This document shows positions 48,561 through 58,915 of a stretch of 64,000 nucleotides of DNA, piece by piece. A program made the translations under genes and the position numbers. The notes under the pieces were generated by a model. It was not told the DNA's origin and searched no databases. It worked only from the letters and a program-made list of their open reading frames with translations. Each line of letters begins with the position of its first letter. Position 1 is the first letter of the stretch. The stretch comes from Apricaphanius iberus (taxonomy: Eukaryota; Chordata; Actinopteri; Cyprinodontiformes; Aphaniidae), in assembly GCA_028564705.1 (NCBI GenBank), contig JAPXFQ010000483.1, positions 186,001 to 250,000 of the forward strand. Direction: 5' to 3'.

Positions 48561-49126
48561 GCAAAATACTTTTACTGACAATACATATTGCTTACTGTAG
48601 TGTTTTATAGTCCTGCTCCTCAAGGCACACTGACCTGCATGTTTTATATTTTTCCCTACATGATTTTAATTGAAGTCTTATTAACATGCTTTTACTGTAC
48701 TGCAACTATCTATACCAGGAGGATTCAAGTAGGAAAAATATGTAACATGAAACATGCAGGGCAGTAGTGCCTTGATGACCAGGATTGGGAAACATGATTT
48801 GCTGTACTGCTTGATCTCCAAATTACACAAAACTTTGACATACCTAGGTCAAAATACAGACAAGTGGGGTGATTGCTTGTTTGCCGTGATGCTCCCAAAG
48901 CTGTGCAAGAAACTACCTCCTGACATACAGATTATTGACTTGACATTTACATTTGGTTTGAAAATATTTCTTTTTGCGATCTGGCTTTTGAAGAACCTGT
49001 AGTGTTAAATGTACCAGAAGATTCTGTTTTTATTCTTATTTTCTAAATCGTCTTAACTTCAGTACTTACATTTTTATTGCCGTTTTCACTCTTTATTGTT
49101 TTATATGTTTTGCACTCTTGGCTTGA

Positions 49127-52100
49127 ACAACCCCAAATCATAAAAAATTGGGACAGTATGTTAAATTATAATCAAACTGAAAACAGTTTGCTAATAATAC
49201 TCAAAATGTCAGCTGCTGGTGGACATTGTGAGTATTGCAACATTTGCTGCGTCACTTCCTGTTGTCACTGATGAGCTCCTCAGAGCTGCTTTGTGTTTGG
49301 TGCTCAGATTCTCTTCGATTTATCTATTTTTGGCTTTGTCTAGGTCTTTCTAAGTTATTTTAACACATAAGCACACTACTACACTTATTTCCAGTTGGTT
49401 TACTTTACGTTTTGGGAACCCTCTGTGTTTCAGACGGCTTTTCTTGGTGTGCTTAGATCTCGCTAGCTAATTAGCTTCGTTTCATAGCAGCTATGGCTAC
49501 TTTCTCCCTATGTGTCTCCTCTCTCCTGTTCTCTGTGACAGATGTTTAGTTACTCCCCCACTTCCTTTAGTGATAATGGTAAGTGTAATAAATGTAGCAT
49601 TTTCGTAGCTTTGGAGGAGAGGGTTTCAGAGTTAGAGGGTGACGGTACAGAGAAAGCATAGTTCCCAGCCCAAGGGGCACCACCAACCTGTCCGCGTTTC
49701 TAACAGATTTTCCCTACTCAGTGACGCACCCACTGAGAAACAGACTATGGTAATTGGCAGTTCACTAACCCTTCAGAAATTGATGGTCTGGTTCAAAGTA
49801 TTACTTCCTCACTGCGTTTGGCACTAGACAGTGTAGCCCCCTTAAAAAAGAAGGTAATCAGCCATAGGAGGTTCGCTCCCTGGTTTAATGCAGAGTTGCG
49901 TACTTTAAAGCAGAATACTAGGAAACTGGAGAGAAAATGGTGCTCTACACACTTAAATGATTCCTTTCTAACCTGGAAAAATAGTCTACCACTTTATAAA
50001 AACGCCCTTCGACAAGCTAGACAGCATATTTGTTGTCATTAATAGAGGTAAATAAAAACAATCCTAGGTTTCTTTTTAGTACAGTTGCCAAACTAACAAA
50101 AAGTCACAGCTCTGTTGAGCCAACTATTGCCCCTTCTCTCAGTAGTGATGAGTTTATGGGATTCTTCATAAATAAAATTATATAAAAAAAAGAATCATTG
50201 GCATTCTCCCAAACATGATTAACCCTCTTTCAGTAAATGAGGCACTATCAGAGAGAACTGTAGAACCATGTCTATGTCTGTACCGTTTTGATTCTGTTGA
50301 ACTTTCGGAATTATCACAAATGATAGCTTAATCTAAACCCTCAACTTGTATGTTAGATCCAATACCAACCAAATTATTTAAGGAAGTGTTCCCTCTGGTT
50401 ACTGGCCCTGTTCTAGACTTGATGAATGTTTTTTTAATAAATCGATATGTGCCTCGGGAATTTGCGGTTGCTGTAATTAAACCTTTAGTTAAGAAACCTT
50501 CCCTGGATCAAGATCATTTAGCTAACTACAGACCTACATCTAACCTTCCTTTCTTATCCAAAATTCTTGAGAAAATAGTTGCTAATCAAGTATGTGAGCA
50601 TCTAAGCAGCAACAACCTGTTTGAAGAATTTCAGTCAGGTTTTAGAGCTCATCATAGCACTGAAACAGCACTGGTAAAAGATACCAATGATATTTTAATG
50701 GCCTCAGATAATGGATGTGTGACCGTTCTGGTCTTGTTAGATCTCAGTGCTGCTTTTAACAAAGTGGATCATAATATTCCCTTAGAAAGGCTTGAACATG
50801 TAGGGATCAAGGAAACAGCGGAACAGCACTACGCTGGTTTAAATCATATCTGTCCGACAGATTCCAGTTCATGTCAATGATAGCCTAAATCTTCTTCACA
50901 CTCGAGGGTTACTTGTGGAGTACCACAGGGTTCTGCACTTGGACCGATTCTCTTTACTATATATATGCTTCCAAATGGTAAAATAATTAGACAATGTGGA
51001 ATGAATGTTCACAGTTATGCTGATGATACACAATTATATTTATCCATAAAACATGATGAAACCAATCAGTTAGGTAGATTACAAGCATGTCTAGAAGACC
51101 TAAAAACCTCAATCTAGAATAGAGTTTAAGATCCTCCTCCTTACTTATAAAGCCCTTAATAATTAAGCTCCATCGTACATCAGAGATCTGATTGTTCCAT
51201 ATGTTCCTAACAGAGAACTTGGTTCTCAGAATTCAGGTTTACTGGTGGTTCCTAGGATTTCTAAAAGTAGAATGGGAGGCAGATCTTTTGGTTATCAGGC
51301 TCCTCTCCTGTGGAACCACCTCCCAGTTTTAGTCCGTGAGGCAGACATTCTGTCTGTTTTCAAGATTAAAATCTTCCTTCATGATAAAGCTTATAGTGGC
51401 TTACGTTATCCTGAGCTATTTTTTTTTAGTTATGCTCCTATAGGCAGCATAACTAAAACACTGTTGGAGGACAGAATGGCCACTTTTCTTCTTTCTTCTA
51501 TTTTTTCTTCTACTACTCTCCAGATATATTTTTTCTGCTGTTATTGTGATTGTTAACCCAGTTTTTACTCAGTATTTTTCTCCCCACAGTATCTCCACAT
51601 GGTCTGGTACTCTGCTCAACTATAATGTCCACTGCTGGATGGGGAACATCAGTCCTGATGATGCTCAGTCACCATGCTGTCTCTTCTCTGTCTTCTCAGA
51701 CCCCCAGACGGTTGTGGCAGATAACCGCTTGAACTGAGCCAGGTTTTGCCAGAGGTTTCTTCCTGTTGAAGGGGAGTTTTTCCTCTCCACTGTCGCATCA
51801 TGCTTGCTCAGTATGAGCGATTGCTGAGGAATAGGCATGGTTGGAGTCTGCATGATCCGGGCACAACCTCACATTGATTACTCATTACAATCTGCTGGGA
51901 TTCCTTACATAGAAAACGTTTAACTGATTGGAATGTTTATATAATTGTACTGAAATTACTTTTGTTGTAAAGTGCCTTGAGATGACATTTGTTGTGAATT
52001 GGCGCTATATAAATATAAGTGAATTTAATAATTTAATTGAATATATCTTTGACCTGTATTACATCAGAAACAATACAACAGCACATTGTGTAAGGTGTTC

Positions 52101-53011
52101 CTCATTAGTTTTATCCATTTTTTTTTCCAAAATAAACATATAACACATTCTGAAAAAAAAAATAGGAACAGTAAGGCATTTACCACTTAGTTGTTGCCAT
52201 TCCTTTTCACAACATTTAAAATATGTTTATGGACTAAAGACACCAAGTGACGAAGTATTTCAGGTGTAATTTTTGTCCCATTTTTTCCCCATTCCTTCTC
52301 CAAACAAGTCATATGGTGAAATAAAGATTCATCTGACCACAGTACAAGTTTACACCATGTAATGGTTCATCCATCCCAGACGCCTTTATGCCCAGAAAGG
52401 TTGATGCCGCTTCTGGACACTGTTAACAGTGTCCTTTTAGCATAGTAGAGTTTTAACTGTCATTTGTGAATGTAAATACATATTGTGGTACCTGACAAAG
52501 GTTTGCCAGAACCCTTGTCTTCTGACTGCTGAAATTTCTCTAGATTCCTTCTTTTAAATCATGTAATGCACTGTTGAAGGTGAAATATACAAATCTCTTC
52601 CCATCTTTCTTTGAGGAACATTGTTTTTAAACATTTCAACAAATCTCACGTGTATATGTTGGCAAACTGCTGATCCTTGGCCCATCTTTGCTCCTAAACA
52701 ACTAGACTTTTCTTGGATGCTGCTTTTGTACAAAATCATAATTACAATCACCTGTTGAAATCCCCCGTTTCAGTATTTAAACAATTTACCCTAAATTTTT
52801 CCTGTCTTCACCTTTTTTGGAATGTTTTGTAGGTCTGAATGACAGGACAGGATGTATATTTATAAATGAAATTAAGTTGACCAGACAAAACATTAAATAT
52901 TTTGTTTTCATATTGTCTAGAATAAAATACAAGTCAAGGTAAGTTAGGAATCACTTCTTTTTTTAATTTATGTTTTCCATACTGTCCCAACTTTTTCTGA
53001 TTTGAGGTTGT
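49127..53011 (-). mobile_element. Tc1/mariner-type element split by an L2
   Basis: The 34-bp inverted ends at 49127-49160 and 52978-53011 match at 31 of 34 positions (ACAACCCCAAATCA... on the left, ACAACCTCAAATCA... on the right-hand opposite strand). On the minus strand 52560-52700 encodes KMGQGSAV and then a helix-turn-helix with KNNVPQRKMGRDLYISPSTVH. A decayed transposase C-terminus lies at 52150-52220. The central part, including the catalytic region, is largely lost, and an L2 occupies 49205-52030. The same end type belongs to a very common fish Tc1-like family. Confidence 0.75.
49205..52030 (+). mobile_element. L2-like LINE with internal deletions
   Basis: A pre-endonuclease ORF remnant (SNRFSLLSDAPTEKQTMVIG, 49698-49765) is fused by a deletion to the end of the endonuclease region (KKKVISHRRFAPWFNAELRT, 49845-49905). 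The reverse transcriptase at 50350-50880 has [27 protein letters not shown] and [14 protein letters not shown]. The catalytic Asp of LLDL is present, but the later conserved Asp is Asn. YADD follows at about 51018-51030 in a broken frame. A second deletion at about 51112 joins it to the C-terminal end, and the 3' tail reaches 52030. It is inactive. Confidence 0.85.
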
Positions 53012-54029
53012 ATAAAGTAATATACAAATAAACATTGATTGATTGAATAACATCAGCTAATGGAACATTAGAAAAATGAAGCTGGGGCACCAAAGTCTGA
53101 CCATAACATCAGCGCTATTACCCTGTGAATCTGGAGCATCTCCGAGGGGAATAGTGCTAGCTATTCATAACAAAACATTGGTGACAAGCAGGAGTTTTGT
53201 TTCATATAATGCCTTATTTAGAGGCTGCACTTTGGGTGCCCCAACAACTTCCATTATATAAACTATATGCTGATTGTGAATGGATCTAAAATCTCTCGAA
53301 GGACTTCAAGTGGCACCAAACTTTTCTGGGTGAGTAAATGAACGTATACATGCCACTAATAAGGGCAAGTTTGAAAAAAACATTTTTAAAAAATGGTACA
53401 TCCCTTTTACATGTATTTAAGTATGGGATTGGGACAAAATGTAAAATGGTTTGAGGGACGGGTATACTGTAATAAAGAAAAGTAGTCTGATTTGAAGAAC
53501 TCTAAGGACTCTGCTCCCTTTCTTTCTGTTCTCTTTAGTAACTCCAGCAGAGCCTTTTGTGGAAAAAAGTTAAGATGATGGGGGCCTGAGGTGGAATTCA
53601 TTGTATGTTTTTACCATAATAGGACTTCCTACATGATTGTGAGAAATATCAAAGTATTTGAGTAATACAATACCACTTGAGGCTAAAAAAATTGTTGTAG
53701 AAGATCTCTTAATTGCTTGTCTGTGTTAGCTTTAGTGGGATAATGGGGTTAATACAGCAAAAACAGTGAGCATATCAATAGTGGTTAACAAAGCTGGTAA
53801 GCTTTTGTGACAGGAAAACGTAAGAGAAGTTTGCCACTTCATAGAAAAATAGAACAGTGTATGTTCACCAGACGACCAACCCTTTAAATTTAGTGTTTAA
53901 ATGACAGATTTTTGGCATTTATTGCATATTTACATAATTGAAAACGTTGTATAGCCATTCATTTAATATGGTCTCCATTTTAAAACTGAATTGTATATAA
54001 TAATGGTGTTGTCCTCCAATTCGATTTAC
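53012..54029. other. Intronic stretch without a recognised feature
   Basis: Contains a short LINE-tail-like piece (AATAAACATTGATTGATTG at 53029-53047) and otherwise unclassified AT-rich intron up to the donor of the 54030-54159 exon. Confidence 0.45.
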
Positions 54030-54159
54030 CTTTCTTCTGTAGCTGTGCCCTCTCCTTCTGCCGAATGTCTATTTCTCTGCCAAGGGCCTTTTTCTGTCGC
54101 TGCAGTTCACTGCGGAGCACAGCTATACGCAGCTGCATGCACTCCCGCTCCTTCTTCTG
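54030..54159 (-). CDS. uvrag: UVRAG internal exon, coiled-coil segment
   Basis: This is the most upstream UVRAG exon visible. UVRAG is the Vps38-like subunit that, with Beclin 1, VPS34 and VPS15, forms class III PI3-kinase complex II on endosomes and autophagic membranes. The 43 codons plus one base are charged and heptad-like and include the stretch RQKKALGRE, which I recognise from the Beclin-1-binding coiled coil of vertebrate UVRAG. On the minus strand the exon follows a pyrimidine-rich acceptor ending AAGCAG and is followed by the donor GTAAAT. It leaves one base (phase 1), which the next exon completes as Glu. The acceptor could instead be the second AG, giving an end at 54156 and one Gln less. 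The longer frame continues as intron on both sides, so this is an exon and not a free ORF. Confidence 0.92.
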
Positions 54160-55610
54160 CTTGAAGAAAACAGAACATACAAAGACTTTGAGGGAAAAAC
54201 AATCATGTGGCCATAGCAAAATTCTAAAAGTATTGTATTTTGTATACATCCATATATCAATTCCTAAAAGGTTTTTTCAGAAATAGTGTTTTTGTAACCT
54301 TATCCCATGTCTCACTGAGTTAATACATGTCACAAAGACGAAGCTTTCATTTAGTAATCCACAATCTAGGGTCAACAACTAATGACAAGGAAAAAAGAGA
54401 ATATGACTTTTAAAAAGACCTCACTGAGCCCTGTTAAAAGTGTTACTGGTGAAATCTGTCACTAGTGAGCCCTATTGTGAAAACACCTGGCTGCAGTTCA
54501 AGTAGTGGAAAGCTCTAGCTTTTGACATTTAATCAATTAATAGGATGGAAGGGTTTGACGCCTGAGGTCAAGCTTATATTTTGGGAATGTTTTCTAAATC
54601 TCCTGAAATTAGATAATTTGAGTTCCATTTCTACATAATGATCCATTTCAAACTGAATACAATTTAAAAATCAATTAACCTAAAAATCCAGCAGTCAACT
54701 TTGCCAGAATCCATTTTGACTAACTGCATAGGTCACATAAATTGTGGAATATACCAATTACCTGATGTGAACCACACAGCAATTAAATCTTTAATTTAAG
54801 AGTTATACATTGCTGGAGATCATCAAAATGATCTTTTCCTGGTTCTAAAATATATTTAAAAAATATCAAAATTTTTCTCAACCAGTGTTCGTTTTAAACG
54901 AGAAATGTGGCAGAAACGGTAAAGTTTGTTAAAAACTTTATAAATCATCCCATAAGTCAGAGTAGTCACAAAAATCTTAGAGCATGCACTGGGAGCAAAG
55001 GCAAAATACATGTAGAAAGACATAAGGCCAGAATCTTTTAAATCCAGGACCTTCTTGCTGCAGGAAGACAGTGCTAAAAACTGAGCCATCTGCAGCCTAT
55101 TGCAACTTTGCAAACTTTTAGTGTTTCTGCTGTATTCGTTCAGCGAGAAAGTGTTTCCCTGGCAACTGTAATATTTAAGCCATACCTATGAAAACTGTAC
55201 CACCATGGAATTTGAAACTTAACATGTTCAATGAGGCCTGTAAAATCTCATCTTTTTCTTTTCTCAGAGCATTTCACATACTGCCTTTAAGGCAAATTTA
55301 CTTGGATATCTGATCATCTTCCTTACAGTGGAGTGACAGAATTCAAAATTTAGTAATCTCTTAATAATTAATTTACACACAATAACAAGCCGTAATTTAA
55401 TAATCTCTTGATTGATTATTGCTGATAGATTTTCTCCCTGCTATAAACATAAAAATAAATATAAAATCTGGATGCTCAAGACAAAGAAACCTCCTAATAT
55501 GGCTGTTTAATGAGAAAGACCTGGCTGCTAATTTTCACCTTAAATCAGGGTGGATGTGGAGTTTCTTGTCCTAAGACAGTATATCCATTTGGGTTTTTTT
55601 TAGATCCTCT
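54160..55610. other. Intron upstream of the first visible UVRAG exon
   Basis: Starts with the acceptor tract TTCTGTTTTCTTCAAGCAG (minus strand). The 85-codon minus-strand ORF at 54856-55113 shows no UVRAG similarity and no splice-site phase match. No repeat boundary is seen. Confidence 0.5.
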
Positions 55611-55948
55611 TAGGGCTGGGTCATTAAATGGTACTATTAATCAATCAAATTTGCGGTTCATAAAGATTTTATCTTTTTGAAAATCATTTTTTTCACAGAT
55701 GCAAAATTCAGAGTGATGTCAGCCCGCCTTGAGCCCTATCATCTTGTTTTACAAGCATGTTTTAACGGCTTGCATTTACTTATACTTTGAATTCAGGTGA
55801 ACTCCTAGAAGAGATGAAGTTTGAAGAAATATTTTCTTCCATTTGAAATTTAAAAAAACAAAATGGAAAAAAAAAACGTTTAAAATAAGAAAACAGATTT
55901 CGAATGGGAAAAAAATAAAATAAATTAAGCCACATCATCCAGCCCTAG
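55611..55948. mobile_element. hAT-like MITE
   Basis: The 338-bp element starts TAGGGCTGGG and ends CCAGCCCTAG. It is flanked by GATCCTCT (55603-55610) and TTTCCTCT (55949-55956), a 6-of-8 match consistent with a decayed 8-bp hAT duplication. The interior is A-rich and non-coding. Confidence 0.65.
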
Positions 55949-55956
55949 TTTCCTCT

Positions 55957-57589
55957 AACCGCAACCTGACAAAATGTCAAATCAGGCAGGTATAAACACA
56001 AGCCGTGATTTTAAACTGATGCAGACAGTGGCACTATCAGTGTTTTATCACTTTGAGGAATGTGTTTTGAGTGGCAGCAGAGGTAGTGGAAACAATCCGT
56101 GATACAACACGGAGGCAAAAGGATGCAGATTCATGATGTGGACAATATGAGAAAACTAACACTACACAGGAGGGGAAAGAAGCACAAAAACAAGCTTTGC
56201 AGGAACCTTTCGCAAAAAAATCTCAGGTGTAACAATACACTTCACAATAAAACCCCACCAAATCCATGCAAAAAAATAAAGCATTTTAACCCTTACACAA
56301 TGCTCTCTGACTAGCACAAGCATCAGAGTATAGTCAACATCTTGTGCTCTCTGCAGGGTGTGCCTCCTTCATGTCTCTATGCAACAGAGGGTGGTGTGTT
56401 TTGCAGAGTGCTAACTATTTAAAAAGGAACAGCTGAATGGACGGAGGGATCCAGATGTGGAATAAAGCAAAGCAAAACAGTTGGAACCAAATTACACTCC
56501 ATACAGAAATACCTCAAGTCAGAAATACAAAATAAGTTTACTTCAAAATAACTAAGTCAGATTTGAAAAGGCAAAACAATTGCAGTGTTATTTGTTGGAT
56601 TATAAAACTGTTAAAGTAGGAAAGGAGATGGATGATGAAGATATGGCAAAGACGGAGCTTGTTTTTGATCCCAGAGAGCACCCATTGAGGAGGGGCCGTG
56701 ACATGTCGCTCACGCAAACAATCGGATAGTGATCGCAGTGTAGAGTTAAGGAAACGTAGATAAGCCTCCTGCAGCAAACTCTTGCTGTTTTCTCTTTAGG
56801 AGAAAACAGCAAGACGAATGATAGAACCTCCATCTCCTCATAGCTTCGCACCAGGACGCTCCCATGTTAACCACCTCTGGCTTTGGCACGAACCTTAAAC
56901 CTCCTAGACTTTCACTGAGCAGGGTTGACAAGTGGGTCATAGACGTAAATGAGTGTGTGTGTGTGTGTGCATCCCAGTGCCTGTCTGCTTCCTACTGAAC
57001 ATCAAACGCCAGTGTGTCAGCTGACTAAATAAGCGGGTTGAGGGTTTGTCATGTTAGAACCCAGATTAATGATGGAGTGTGGGTGAGAGGGTAAAAGGGC
57101 TGCTCTGCCCTCCCTTGATCCAGGCTCAATGTAATACGCGTGAGGATCATACAAAGCTCTGAAAAGGCAAAACCCTTAGAAGAATCTGACAATGCTCCAC
57201 TGTCTTCATTCTGCAAGTCTTTTAACAAAGCTAGCAGACAGGGACTAATTAAGTTATTTGGGCACTGAAAATAGTTTTGAGGAAAGTTTTAATATGTAAA
57301 AAATATCAAAGGCAGTTTTTTGTAGAAAATCCTTTGTAGCAAAGAGGATGGAGGCTTAACATTTTTGCGGGAAGGCTAAGGCTAGCAAGGCAGCTTGCTT
57401 TTTCAAGGTGAGGGTCTGGGAAACAGAACAGAAAGGAAAAGAGGAATATCAAACGAACAGAAGAAAAAGCAACAGCTGTGGCAGCTGCACTAAAACCTTT
57501 TAAGTTTAAGTAGATGGGCAGCAGTGCATAAATTCTCACAGATTTGACATTAAAGGTGAACATTAAAACAGCCAGCTGTCTAAAATCAG
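55957..57589. other. Intronic stretch without a recognised feature
   Basis: Three overlapping minus-strand ORFs at 56538-56940 look exon-like in composition but lack consistent splice sites and show no UVRAG similarity. A (GT)n run lies at about 56953-56969. Confidence 0.4.
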
Positions 57590-57942
57590 TTCAGCATATA
57601 GTGTACGTCAAGCCATGGACAAGAATGGATAGGATTAGAAATGAGTACATGTTAAATGTTTTGAGGATAACAACAGGGAAGCCATACTTAGATGGTTTGG
57701 ATATGTTCAGAGGAGAAATGACAATTATTTTGGTAGAAGGATGCTGAGGATGGAGCCACCAGGCAGGAGACAGAGAGGAAGACTAAGAAAGAGATTTATG
57801 GATGTTGTGAAAGAGGACAGGAAGTTAGTTGGTGTGAGGGCAGAGGATGCAGAGGATAGCACTAAATGGAGACAGATTACTCGCTGTGACAACCCCTGAA
57901 GGGAAAAACCGAAAGAGAAAGAAGAAGAAGAAGAAGAAGCCA
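57590..57942 (+). mobile_element. RTE-clade LINE 3' end
   Basis: With frame slips it reads MDRIRNEY, LDGLDMFRGEM and then the RTE C-terminus (GRMLRMEPPGRRQRGRPR-like codons around 57735-57790). It ends CGCTGTGACAACCCCTGAAG, then GGGAAAAACCGAAAG and an (AGA)n tail at 57919-57941. This order is diagnostic of fish RTE elements. Confidence 0.85.
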
Positions 57943-58298
57943 TGACCAGCAAACACCTACACACTTATTGAGAACCGTGGTGAGTACTTTTGAAACAAAA
58001 AGTGCCAAACTAAAATCCTAGCTTAGTACCTGAAAACAATGTTTTTCTGAATTTAAAGCACCAGAAAATTTATGTTTTATGGGGGCAATGTTTCAGTGTT
58101 GAGATACAATTATTATTTTTTTTGGCTTGACCCATTTCTTTAAATAAAACTAAAATAAAACATTTCTTTAAATAAAAACTTTAAATAAAAACAGTGAAAC
58201 TGAAATTATGGATTGTTTTTCGCTTTGCTATTTGTGACCTGTCACGGAAACCAGTGACACAAGTCGGCAGCACAACTTTAAAGCAATAATAAGTAAAT

Positions 58299-58333
<35 letters not shown>

Positions 58334-58915
58334 TCTCCCACACGTGAAAAGTTTCTGGTCGCAGTGGCAGTACCAAAGCAATAACAAGCAGCTGATACGA
58401 AGTGCAAACCTCCCAGCTGACAAGAGAAAGACATGCTCTTGCTCTAACCTTTGTTTTGGACTCTCCCTACCAGCAAGCAAGAAGATTATGAGGCATTCCA
58501 CTTTTAATTTTGCTCAGCAGGTAAAATTTCACACACATTTACTTCACTTTACTTTATTAATGTACCTAAACGGGTGATTTGGTGGTAAGGAATAGAGCCT
58601 GCCGCACACGATAGCAATCTGCTGAGCTAAAAGTAAATCAAGGCCAGATAGCTCACTGTTTGCGCACATGTTTGGGTGAGTTTTCTGCCGCTGAGGGGAA
58701 TATCAAACAAGTTTGATATTTTTTGCCTCACAGCTTTACAGTTTTATTGGTAAATACTAAGATACATTTATGTTTGCGAACATATTTTTTTTTCTCAATG
58801 AAGACATTTTCCTGACCTTTTTGATCCCCTTTGTGCGTTACAGGGTGCAGGGCTTATCTAAATGAGATGTAAATGACCACTATTACCACAGAAGGAGAAA
58901 GAGGTGAGATCTGCA
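57943..58915. other. Intronic stretch with a poly(T) tract
   Basis: A run of about 30 T lies at 58302-58331. The remainder has no recognised coding or repeat structure. Confidence 0.5.

Noticed and set aside
54856..55113. 85-codon minus-strand ORF as a possible upstream UVRAG exon
   Set aside because: It shows no UVRAG-like residues, and no donor in the required phase 0 precedes the 54030-54159 exon from it.
56538..56940. Three overlapping minus-strand ORFs as possible exons
   Set aside because: Frames overlap each other, splice sites are inconsistent, and there is no similarity to the UVRAG C2 domain or to any family I know.
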